From Limibacter armeniacum (GTDB lineage: Bacteria; Bacteroidota; Bacteroidia; Cytophagales; Flammeovirgaceae): DNA of 64,000 nt. The translations under genes were made by a program, and so were the position numbers. The notes beneath the pieces were generated by a model that searched no databases, had not been told where the DNA came from, and worked only from the letters and a program-made list of their open reading frames with translations. Of the stretch, positions 25,332 through 32,674 are shown piece after piece (position 1 is the first letter of the stretch; the number at the start of each line of letters is the position of its first letter). Where the stretch lies: the NCBI RefSeq assembly GCF_036880985.1, contig NZ_JBAJNO010000006.1, positions 148,503 to 212,502 on the forward strand, in the 5' to 3' direction.

Positions 25332-26030
25332 TTATCGCTCTGAATAAAAGTGATGTTTATTGATTTCGTTTTTAAGTAATTCTACGTTGGGTATGCCTAT
25401 TTTTTTCCCTTTAGCAGTTAGCAATGCCTCTTTTTTAAGGGCTGAGATAATTCTGATCACCTGTTCATCTGTTGTGCCGGCATAGTCCGCGATCTCTTTG
25501 CGTGACATTTCCAAGTCAATAAAGCCATGGCGTTGACCAAACTTTCGATTGATGTGAAGTAATGTGTCAATCACTTTTTCCTTGACATTCATCTGTGCCA
25601 AATTCCTCACTTTGGTTTCGCTACGGTCAAGCTCTTCTGAGTAAAAGCGCATCAGGTTATAGGCCAATGTATTGTTAGATTCAAAGAACAGGTTCAAAAC
25701 CTGATTGGGAACATGGCAGATGGTACTATCTTCCATGGTGGTCGCATTGATCTTGTAAACTTCTCCAGCACCATAACCACGGTGCCCAACTACATCCCCA
25801 TTTCCGGCAAAACGGAGTATTTGCTCTTTCCCTTGATACCCCATGACACTCACCTTTACTTTGCCGCTTCGGATAAAATACAGTCCATATACAGGGCTTC
25901 CTTCAAGGATAAAAGTCTGTCCTTTTCTGCATTTGATTCCTTTGATACTGATATCATTTTCCAATTCAGAAGAGAGAGGAAGACTTTTCTTGATCAGGCA
26001 ATTATGGTTCAAACAGCTAAGACATTCCAT
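25332..26030 (-). CDS. FNR-type Crp/Fnr regulator with Fe-S cysteines
   Basis: 232 residues. Cyclic-nucleotide-binding-like sensor at about 30-135 and winged HTH at about 160-225 (EMSRKEIADYAGTTDEQVIR is the recognition region). N-terminal cysteines Cys3, Cys6 and Cys11 (CX2CX4C) and Cys105 in TICHVP correspond to the four 4Fe-4S ligands of E. coli FNR (Cys20, 23, 29, 122; there VCEIP). It is therefore probably an oxygen or NO sensor. It lies 30 bases downstream of cobA, in one unit, inside the nitrate cluster, and likely regulates it. No classic TTGAT-N4-ATCAA box was seen nearby. Confidence 0.87.
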   Translation of the reverse strand: MECLSCLNHNCLIKKSLPLSSELENDISIKGIKCRKGQTFILEGSPVYGLYFIRSGKVKVSVMGYQGKEQILRFAGNGDVVGHRGYGAGEVYKINATTMEDSTICHVPNQVLNLFFESNNTLAYNLMRFYSEELDRSETKVRNLAQMNVKEKVIDTLLHINRKFGQRHGFIDLEMSRKEIADYAGTTDEQVIRIISALKKEALLTAKGKKIGIPNVELLKNEINKHHFYSER

Positions 26031-26060
26031 AGCGAATAAGATTCAGAGGTGGATATTGTA

Positions 26061-26831
26061 CTATTCAGGCTGACTCAATTGGTTGGCTTTCAGTATTTCT
26101 AAAGGACTTCTGTGTTTTACCACTTCCCCGATGATGATGATGCCCGGTGTACCAATCTGCTGCTCTCTTACCTTTGCCTCAATATCGGAAAGTGTACCAG
26201 TGACAAATTGCTGATTATCCCATGTGGCATTCTGTACGATGGCTACAGGTTCATCCTTGCTGCGGTACATGCTGAACAATTGAGTGATCAATGAAAGTTT
26301 GCCAAGTCCCATCAATATCAGTACGGTAGCCGAAGACTGGGCTGAAAGCGGTAAGTCTTTTGATAGCGAGTTGGATTGTGTAGTGCCTGTAATCACCCAG
26401 AAGCTTTCGCTGACACCACGGCAAGTTACAGGAATTCCGATCGAGGCGGGTGCACTGGTTACACTGCTGATGCCAGGTATGATCTCGACCTGAATACCAA
26501 AAGCCGATGCAGCATTTATTTCCTCCTGACCTCTACCAAATACCAAAGGATCACCGCCTTTCAGTCTAACCACATGACCATGGGAGAAAGCAAAGTCTAT
26601 TATCAGTTGGTTGATTTCTTCCTGAGGTAAGTAATGGTGTCCTGCTCTTTTTCCAACAAACACTTTTTTAGCATTTGTAGCATGGTCCAGCAATTCAGGA
26701 TTTACTAATGCATCATATAGGATGACATCTGCAGCTTGTAATGCCTTCATACCTTTTATACTTATAAGGTCTTTGTCCCCAGGTCCTGCTCCTACAAGCG
26801 TCAGTTTTGGTTGGATTTGTTGAACACTCAT
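26061..26831 (-). CDS. cobA: Uroporphyrinogen-III C-methyltransferase (SUMT)
   Basis: 256 residues. Methylates uroporphyrinogen III at C2 and C7 with SAM to give precorrin-2, the precursor of sirohaem needed by NirB (and of cobalamin). Family motifs: VGAGPGDKDLISIKG at 13-27, VVRLKGGDPLVFGRGQEEI, GISSVTSAPASIGIPVTCRG, all in the order of SUMT. No fused CysG dehydrogenase/ferrochelatase domain, so those steps are elsewhere. Divergent from nirB across a 131-bp region with three TACGTA sites, one of them directly upstream of this start. Confidence 0.95.
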   Translation of the reverse strand: MSVQQIQPKLTLVGAGPGDKDLISIKGMKALQAADVILYDALVNPELLDHATNAKKVFVGKRAGHHYLPQEEINQLIIDFAFSHGHVVRLKGGDPLVFGRGQEEINAASAFGIQVEIIPGISSVTSAPASIGIPVTCRGVSESFWVITGTTQSNSLSKDLPLSAQSSATVLILMGLGKLSLITQLFSMYRSKDEPVAIVQNATWDNQQFVTGTLSDIEAKVREQQIGTPGIIIIGEVVKHRSPLEILKANQLSQPE

Positions 26832-26962
26832 CTACGTATATTTTTAGTTTCCACTTGCTTTCCTAATTAATTCGTAAGTAATATTAAGTATAATTACGTA
26901 ATTATGAAATTATTTTATTAAAATTACTACGTAAAAGGAGTTCAAATCTAAATCTTGACGGT
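26832..26962. promoter_or_regulatory. Divergent cobA/nirB promoter region with TACGTA sites
   Basis: TACGTA occurs at 26833-26838, 26895-26900 and 26938-26943, and TTCGTA at 26871-26876. CGTAAGTAATATTA (26873-26886) recurs exactly at 32595-32608 upstream of the nitrate reductase. A purine-rich AAAGGAG at 26944-26950 precedes nirB. Bound factor unknown; the NarL-like and FNR-type proteins of the cluster are the obvious candidates. Confidence 0.55.
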
Positions 26963-29452
26963 ATGAAGCATGTAATAGTAGTGGGGAACGGCATGGTGGG
27001 ATACAAGTTCTGTGAAAAGCTTAGAGCGAAAGCTGACAGTACAAAGGTTAAGGTAACAGTCATTGGGGAAGAAGTACTTCCTGCCTATGATAGGGTACAT
27101 CTCAGTGAGTATTTTGAAACAGGTGAAAAAGAGCAACTGTTGATGGCGCCCCGAGACTGGTATGCAGAAAATGATATTGAACTGATTACCGGAACACTGG
27201 TCAACCATATTAATAGGGAAGAAAAGGCTGTGAGTACCTACGATGGGAAACATTTCCACTATGATATGCTGGTGCTTGCTACGGGATCTTCTGCTTTTGT
27301 GCCCCCTATTCCGGGAGTAGAGAAACAAGGCGTTTTTGTGTACCGCACCTTGGAGGACCTTGATGCGATTATGGCTTATGGAAAAGATTGTCAGAATGCG
27401 ACTGTGATAGGAGGAGGTTTACTCGGACTAGAGGCTGCTAAAGCCGTCAAAGATATGGGGCTTACAGCTCATGTAGTTGAAATGGCTCCAAGACTAATGC
27501 CAAGGCAACTGGATGACAGAGGAGCGAAGATGCTTAGTAACACGCTTGAAAAGATGGGACTGCAATTCCACTTGTCCAAAAGGTCTGAAAGTATTGTGGG
27601 AGCAGATGCTGTCACAGGGTTAGCCTTTCAAGATGGAGAGATTTTACATACGGATATGGTCATCATATCTGCAGGAATCAAACCAAGGGATGAGTTGGCA
27701 AGACAATGTGGGTTACCTGTTGGAGAAAGAGGCGGCGTAGTGGTAGATGGGGAATTGAAAACTGCTGACCCAAATATTTTTGCAATCGGTGAAGTAGCTC
27801 TATTTGAAGGAATGATCTATGGGTTGGTAGCACCTGGATATGAGATGGCTGAAATAGTGGCAGCCCAAATAGCTGAGGTGGACTATACCCCTTTTGAAGG
27901 AGCAGATATGTCAACCAAACTCAAGCTGGTCGGTACAGAGGTGGGCAGTTTTGGTGATGCACTGATGGAAAGCAGGGAAGGCACTTCCATCGTCATGGAG
28001 GATCAGTTCAAGGGAATATACAAAAGAATCAACCTGTCTGCGGATGGTAAAAGATTGCTTGGAGGAGTGTTGGTTGGAGATACGTCAAGGTACAATATCC
28101 TGCACCAGATGGTATTGAATGAAATGCCGCTTCCCCCACATCCGGAAGACCTTATTGCAGAGGCAAGGGAGGGGGCACCAGTTGGAAATGGTGTAGCTGA
28201 TTTACCTGATGGTGCGCAGGTTTGTTCTTGTGAGAACGTGACCAAAGGAGCTTTATGTCATACCATTGAAAAGGAAGAACTGTTGACATTGGATGCCATC
28301 AAGTCCTGTACCAAGGCAGGTACTGGATGTGGAGGTTGTGTGCCGATGGTAACGGACCTGATGAAGGAGTTGCACAAGAAGATGGGTAAGGAAGTTCGCA
28401 ATGTCATTTGTGAGCATTTTGCTTACAGTCGTCAGGAGCTTTTCAGTCTGGTGAAAGTAAAGGGCATTCGGACTTACAGGGAGCTGTTGGCTGCTTATGG
28501 AAAAGGGAATGGCTGTGAAGTCTGTAAACCGGCAGTCGCCTCCATTTTAGCAAGTTGCTGGAATGAGTTGGTCGCCAAGCAGTCGACCATACAGGATACC
28601 AATGACCGTTTTCTTGCCAATATTCAAAAAGGGGGAAGCTATTCAGTAGTTCCACGTATTCCGGGTGGTGAGATTACACCTGACAAGCTGATTGTACTCG
28701 GACAAGTGGCTAAAAAATATGACCTGTACCTGAAAATTACAGGCGGTCAGCGCATTGACATGTTTGGGGCACATGTGGGAGACTTGCCAGACATCTGGGA
28801 AGAGTTGATTAATGCAGGTTTTGAAAGTGGACATGCATATGGAAAGTCACTCAGAACAGTGAAAAGCTGCGTGGGGTCTACTTGGTGTCGTTATGGTTTG
28901 CACGATTCCGTGTCTTTTGCCATAGAGGTGGAAAACCGTTACAAAGGTTTGAGAGCGCCACATAAGTTGAAAGGCGGGGTGTCTGGCTGTATTCGTGAGT
29001 GCGCAGAAGCAAGAGGAAAAGACTTCGGAATTATTGCGACGGAAAAAGGGTGGAACCTGTATGTGGCAGGTAATGGAGGTTCCAAACCACAACATGCACA
29101 GTTGCTGGCGGCAGATATCAGCTCCGAAGATTGTATCAAGTACTTAGACCGTTTCCTGATGTTTTACATCAAGACTGCTGAACCACTGAACAGAACGTCC
29201 ACTTGGATCAGTAAACTGGAAGGTGGTTTGGATTATGTAAAGGATGTCGTGGTCAACGATTGTTTGGGGATAGGAGAAGAACTGGAGCAAGAGATGCAAC
29301 AGCTGATAAATGTCTACAGCTGTGAATGGAAAGAGGTTGTAAATAATCCGGAGTTACGTAAACGCTTCAGGCATTTTGCTAACAGTGACGAAAAAGACCC
29401 GACAATCAAGTTTGAACCAATGCGTGAGCAGAAGAAACCGGTTAACTGGTAA
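26963..29452 (+). CDS. nirB: NADH-dependent nitrite reductase, large subunit NirB
   Basis: 829 residues, cytoplasmic. Reduces nitrite to ammonia with six electrons from NAD(P)H. Domains: FAD/NAD(P) oxidoreductase at about 1-300 (VVGNGMVGYKF and IGGGLLGLEAA are the two nucleotide-binding glycine motifs); BFD-like 2Fe-2S domain near 420-475 (VCSCENVTKG, GCGGC); second BFD-like segment near 490-530 (GNGCEVCKP); nitrite/sulfite reductase half domain near 555-620; sirohaem/4Fe-4S domain with Cys636, Cys642, Cys676 and Cys680 (CX5C...CX3C). All ligands are present. Followed by nirD after 38 bases. Confidence 0.96.
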   Translation: MKHVIVVGNGMVGYKFCEKLRAKADSTKVKVTVIGEEVLPAYDRVHLSEYFETGEKEQLLMAPRDWYAENDIELITGTLVNHINREEKAVSTYDGKHFHYDMLVLATGSSAFVPPIPGVEKQGVFVYRTLEDLDAIMAYGKDCQNATVIGGGLLGLEAAKAVKDMGLTAHVVEMAPRLMPRQLDDRGAKMLSNTLEKMGLQFHLSKRSESIVGADAVTGLAFQDGEILHTDMVIISAGIKPRDELARQCGLPVGERGGVVVDGELKTADPNIFAIGEVALFEGMIYGLVAPGYEMAEIVAAQIAEVDYTPFEGADMSTKLKLVGTEVGSFGDALMESREGTSIVMEDQFKGIYKRINLSADGKRLLGGVLVGDTSRYNILHQMVLNEMPLPPHPEDLIAEAREGAPVGNGVADLPDGAQVCSCENVTKGALCHTIEKEELLTLDAIKSCTKAGTGCGGCVPMVTDLMKELHKKMGKEVRNVICEHFAYSRQELFSLVKVKGIRTYRELLAAYGKGNGCEVCKPAVASILASCWNELVAKQSTIQDTNDRFLANIQKGGSYSVVPRIPGGEITPDKLIVLGQVAKKYDLYLKITGGQRIDMFGAHVGDLPDIWEELINAGFESGHAYGKSLRTVKSCVGSTWCRYGLHDSVSFAIEVENRYKGLRAPHKLKGGVSGCIRECAEARGKDFGIIATEKGWNLYVAGNGGSKPQHAQLLAADISSEDCIKYLDRFLMFYIKTAEPLNRTSTWISKLEGGLDYVKDVVVNDCLGIGEELEQEMQQLINVYSCEWKEVVNNPELRKRFRHFANSDEKDPTIKFEPMREQKKPVNW

Positions 29453-29490
29453 CATTTAATGCTTTTTTCCAAATCTAAATACCGAAAACC

Positions 29491-29862
29491 ATGATCGATA
29501 CTTTGTATAAAACAGTAATGCCAGACGCTGTAAAGAAATGGGAACTGGCAGGATTGGTAACTGACTTTCCAGAAGATGGGGGCGAATGTTTCCGTTTTGG
29601 GGAATTGCAGATTGCTGTATTCAATTTTACCTCTAGGGGTGAGTGGTATGCTTGTCAGAATGTATGTCCACACAAACTTCAGGCTGCATTGTCTCGTGGC
29701 ATGATAGGCTCAGCAGGTGAAGAACCAAAAGTAGCCTGTCCTTTTCACAAGAAAACATTTTCCCTCAAAACGGGACAAAACCTGAATGGTGATGAGAAGC
29801 CGATTGCGGTTTATCCGGTTAAAGTTGAGGAAGGGAAAGTCTACGTAGGATTACCTTCTTAG
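29491..29862 (+). CDS. nirD: Nitrite reductase small subunit NirD, Rieske type
   Basis: 123 residues, one Rieske-like domain. Both Rieske ligand pairs are intact: CPH in NVCPHKLQAA and CPFH in VACPFHKKTF. E. coli NirD lacks these ligands, so this subunit may carry its own 2Fe-2S cluster. Partner of NirB, which ends 38 bases before it. Confidence 0.92.
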   Translation: MIDTLYKTVMPDAVKKWELAGLVTDFPEDGGECFRFGELQIAVFNFTSRGEWYACQNVCPHKLQAALSRGMIGSAGEEPKVACPFHKKTFSLKTGQNLNGDEKPIAVYPVKVEEGKVYVGLPS

Positions 29863-29971
29863 TCTTGGGTTTTGCTCTAATGGGAGGGTAGATTTGCAAT
29901 TTTCTTATGCAGAGTATTACTGAATACGTATATTTACTAATAAAAATTGAAGGTAAGGAATAATTGAAAGC
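29863..29971 (+). promoter_or_regulatory. Gap before the NarX-like kinase, with a TACGTA site
   Basis: TACGTA at 29925-29930 within GAATACGTATATTTAC, about 42 bases before the kinase start. A purine stretch AAGGTAAGGA lies 11-20 bases before the GTG start. No clear terminator follows nirD, so the kinase and regulator may be read both from nirB and from here. Confidence 0.45.
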
Positions 29972-31783
29972 GTGAACGAACAGCAGACTTATATCACACG
30001 GTTATATACCAATCTCAAGGCGTTGCAATTCAAAGGACTGGGGCGATTGTATATTGTAGCGATATCCATCATTGTGATTGTTATGCTAGCTACGCAGGCG
30101 CTTATTCAGAACTTTATCAATGATCAGCAGCAGGATGCTACCGTTATCAATATTGCCGGACGGCAAAGAATGCTGAGCCAGAAAATTACGAAAGTGACTT
30201 TGCAGCTGTATCATCCCACAGCATTTAGGCAGGAAAGTCAATTGTTGACAGAATTAAGAGAAGCAAGGGACTTATGGGTAGTCTCACATCAGGAACTTTC
30301 AGGCTCAGCATATTTTTCAGACGGAACGGTCAATAGCCATGCAACCAACCAGCTATATCAGAAACTTGAACCATACTATAACAAGTTACTGATTGCAACA
30401 GATCAGGTAATTAACAATAGAAAAGCCGATCGGCAGGAAAAGTGGCTCAAGACCATATTGGAGTATGAAGGAGATTATCTGGAACTGATGGATGATATCG
30501 TCTTTCAGTACAACAGGGAAGCGGCCAATAAGGTTGACTTACTGAAAGAGACAGAGTTTTTGCTCCTGCTGATCTCTTTGAGTGTAGTTGCTTTTGAACT
30601 GTTTTTTATCTTCAGACCTACTGCAAGACAGGTAATAGAAACGGTGCAGGAGCTGGAAAGCTCAAGGCGACAGACAAAAGCCTTGCTCAAAGAAACAGAA
30701 GGACTTTACCAGTCTTTGGGATTGGCCTATCAGGCACTTTCTGACAAGGAAGAAAAAGAACCACCATCGCACCAGTTGCTGATCAAAGCTGATACGCTGG
30801 GGAACACCTTTGTGGTGACAGACTTTTTCACGGAGTTGATGCAGAACCCATCGGGAAGTTATTCAGTCAAAAATATCAAGGAATGGTTAGTCAGTGAGGG
30901 ATACCAGCAAGACTTCGTGGATCAGCTGTGGAGCATAATTCAGGACAAAGGAGTCTGGTCAGGAGAAGTGCGGGTTACTTCTTACGATGGGGATTTTATT
31001 TGGCTTGACTTGAATATGGTAAAGGTCAATCACAATGGAAGAAACTATATACTGGTACTTGGCGCAGACCTAACAGACCAAAAGGAAGCAGAAGAGGTAT
31101 CTAAGGAAATCAATCAGGAAAAGATTGAACGGGAAATAAGGGATCAGCAGATTCGTTCGGCACTGATTATGGAAGGTCAGGAAGAAGAGCGGAAACGCAT
31201 CTCCAAGGATATTCATGATGGTGTCGGGCAGCTTCTTACAGGTTTGAAATTCAAATTGGAATCTGTCAACCTCAAACATGAGAAACATGCATCCAATCAA
31301 TTAAAGGAAATTCGGGAATTGGTACAGGGCATTATCTCGGAGTCCAGAAGAATCTCATTCAACTTGGCGCCTTCGTCACTAAGCGATTATGGCATTGTAT
31401 CGGTATTGGGGAAATTCGCAAAAGAGACCAACAGGCTTTCCGAGTATGAAGTGCAGTTTGTCAATGTTTCAGGTTTCTTGAGCCGATTGGATCCAAAAGT
31501 AGAAGTCAATGTTTACCGCATTGTACAGGAAGCGGTCAATAATGCATTGAAGTATGCGGAGGGAGAGAAGATACTGATTGAGTTAAAGCATGATCCAAAA
31601 TTCTTGACGATAACAGTCACTGATAACGGAAAGGGGTTTGACCTGAGAGGAATGGAGGAAGACAAGAAGGGATTGGGATTGCTGAATATGGAAGAGCGAA
31701 CCAATTTTATCAATGGCAACTTCGAAATCAGTTCAGAAATAGGAGAGGGAACAACCGTGATGTTGAAAGTGCCTTTAGGCTAA
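29972..31783 (+). CDS. NarX-like sensor histidine kinase
   Basis: 603 residues, GTG start, inner membrane. Helix 1 at about 25-45; periplasmic PilJ/NarX-type domain with NIAGRQRMLSQKIT at 60-73, which corresponds to the nitrate-binding P-box of NarX/NarQ; helix 2 at about 195-214; a PAS-like segment near 265-375 (GNTFVVTDFF to YILVLGADLTDQ); HisKA_3 dimerisation helix with His415 in ISKDIHDGVGQLL; HATPase_c with VQEAVNNALKYAEG and DNGKGFD. It should sense nitrate/nitrite and phosphorylate the NarL-like regulator that follows 65 bases later. Overlaps no neighbour. Confidence 0.9.
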   Translation: MNEQQTYITRLYTNLKALQFKGLGRLYIVAISIIVIVMLATQALIQNFINDQQQDATVINIAGRQRMLSQKITKVTLQLYHPTAFRQESQLLTELREARDLWVVSHQELSGSAYFSDGTVNSHATNQLYQKLEPYYNKLLIATDQVINNRKADRQEKWLKTILEYEGDYLELMDDIVFQYNREAANKVDLLKETEFLLLLISLSVVAFELFFIFRPTARQVIETVQELESSRRQTKALLKETEGLYQSLGLAYQALSDKEEKEPPSHQLLIKADTLGNTFVVTDFFTELMQNPSGSYSVKNIKEWLVSEGYQQDFVDQLWSIIQDKGVWSGEVRVTSYDGDFIWLDLNMVKVNHNGRNYILVLGADLTDQKEAEEVSKEINQEKIEREIRDQQIRSALIMEGQEEERKRISKDIHDGVGQLLTGLKFKLESVNLKHEKHASNQLKEIRELVQGIISESRRISFNLAPSSLSDYGIVSVLGKFAKETNRLSEYEVQFVNVSGFLSRLDPKVEVNVYRIVQEAVNNALKYAEGEKILIELKHDPKFLTITVTDNGKGFDLRGMEEDKKGLGLLNMEERTNFINGNFEISSEIGEGTTVMLKVPLG

Positions 31784-31848
31784 TGCTCTTAATTAGCAAT
31801 TTGATCAAAGAACCAAAACACACACATAGAATCAGATAATCAATCGCA

Positions 31849-32547
31849 ATGGAAAAAATCAATGTTTTACTGGTAGATGACCATGTCATTGTTCGGAATG
31901 GTATAAAGATGCTACTTGGACAGGAAACGGATATCAAGGTAGTTGATGAAGCTTCTGACGGGCAGGAATCTATTGAAAAATACAAGCAACTGAGTCCCGA
32001 TGTAGTCGTGATGGATATCCGTATGCCTAGAATGAATGGTATTGAGGCAACAGCTGAGCTGCTTAAAGTAGACCCTGCTGTCAAAATCCTAATCCTTTCT
32101 ATGCACGATGATGAGGAGTATATCTTGGACGCAATCCATAAGGGAGCTATGGGGTATGTGTTGAAAGATGCTGGCAATGATGAGTTTCTGAGGGCAATCC
32201 ATACAGTGGATAAAGGAGAGAAATATTTCAGTGGAGCGGTATCCAATGTGCTGGTCAATCAGTATTTAAGTCAACAAGGGATGACAATGGGAGCAGGAAG
32301 TGTTCCAGTGTCAAAAGCCAAGGATGAGAAAGTATATGACCTGACCAAGCGGGAAAAGGAAATTCTACGCTTTGTCATGGAAGGGTTGAGCAGTAAGGAG
32401 ATTGCAGAAAAGATTGGAAAGTCGGTTCGGACTGTTGAGACACACCGCTTCAATATCATGAAGAAACTGGAAGTGAAATCGGCTGTAGAACTGGTGAAAA
32501 AAGTGAATGAGAACACTTCTTTGACAAATGCACTGGCGGCTGAATAA
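31849..32547 (+). CDS. NarL/FixJ-family response regulator
   Basis: 232 residues. Receiver domain at 1-125 with phosphoacceptor Asp56 (VVVMDIRMPR), acidic Asp10-Asp11 and Lys107-like position in GYVLKDAG; linker; LuxR-type HTH at about 160-225 (LTKREKEILRFVMEGLSSKE, then VRTVETHRFNIMKKL). It forms a two-component pair with the NarX-like kinase. The recurrent TACGTA/TACTTAM elements in the cluster are candidate targets. Confidence 0.93.
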   Translation: MEKINVLLVDDHVIVRNGIKMLLGQETDIKVVDEASDGQESIEKYKQLSPDVVVMDIRMPRMNGIEATAELLKVDPAVKILILSMHDDEEYILDAIHKGAMGYVLKDAGNDEFLRAIHTVDKGEKYFSGAVSNVLVNQYLSQQGMTMGAGSVPVSKAKDEKVYDLTKREKEILRFVMEGLSSKEIAEKIGKSVRTVETHRFNIMKKLEVKSAVELVKKVNENTSLTNALAAE

Positions 32548-32584
32548 AGTGAAATTTCCATTTTATTGGGTACTTAGATTAAAA

Positions 32585-32624
32585 AAACCAAATACGTAAG
32601 TAATATTACTTACGTATTTGGTTT
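32585..32624. terminator. 40-bp perfect palindrome: bidirectional terminator and candidate operator
   Basis: Two 20-nt arms without a spacer, centred at 32604.5, starting AAACCAAATACGTAAGTAAT and ending with its exact reverse complement. A-run before and T-run after make it a strong terminator on both strands, 38 bases after the response-regulator gene. The same arms contain two TACGTA sites (32593-32598, 32611-32616) and lie some 50 bases before the nitrate reductase start, so it may also be an operator. Confidence 0.7.
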
Positions 32625-32652
32625 TTATTTTATATATTCATGCGTATAAATC

Positions 32653-32658
32653 AGGAGG
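32653..32658 (+). promoter_or_regulatory. Strong Shine-Dalgarno before the nitrate reductase
   Basis: AGGAGG, rare in Bacteroidota leaders. It is 7 bases before an in-frame TTG at 32666 and 16 before the ATG at 32675, so translation may begin at the TTG, three residues earlier. Confidence 0.55.
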
Positions 32659-32674
32659 AAACCGATTGTATACC

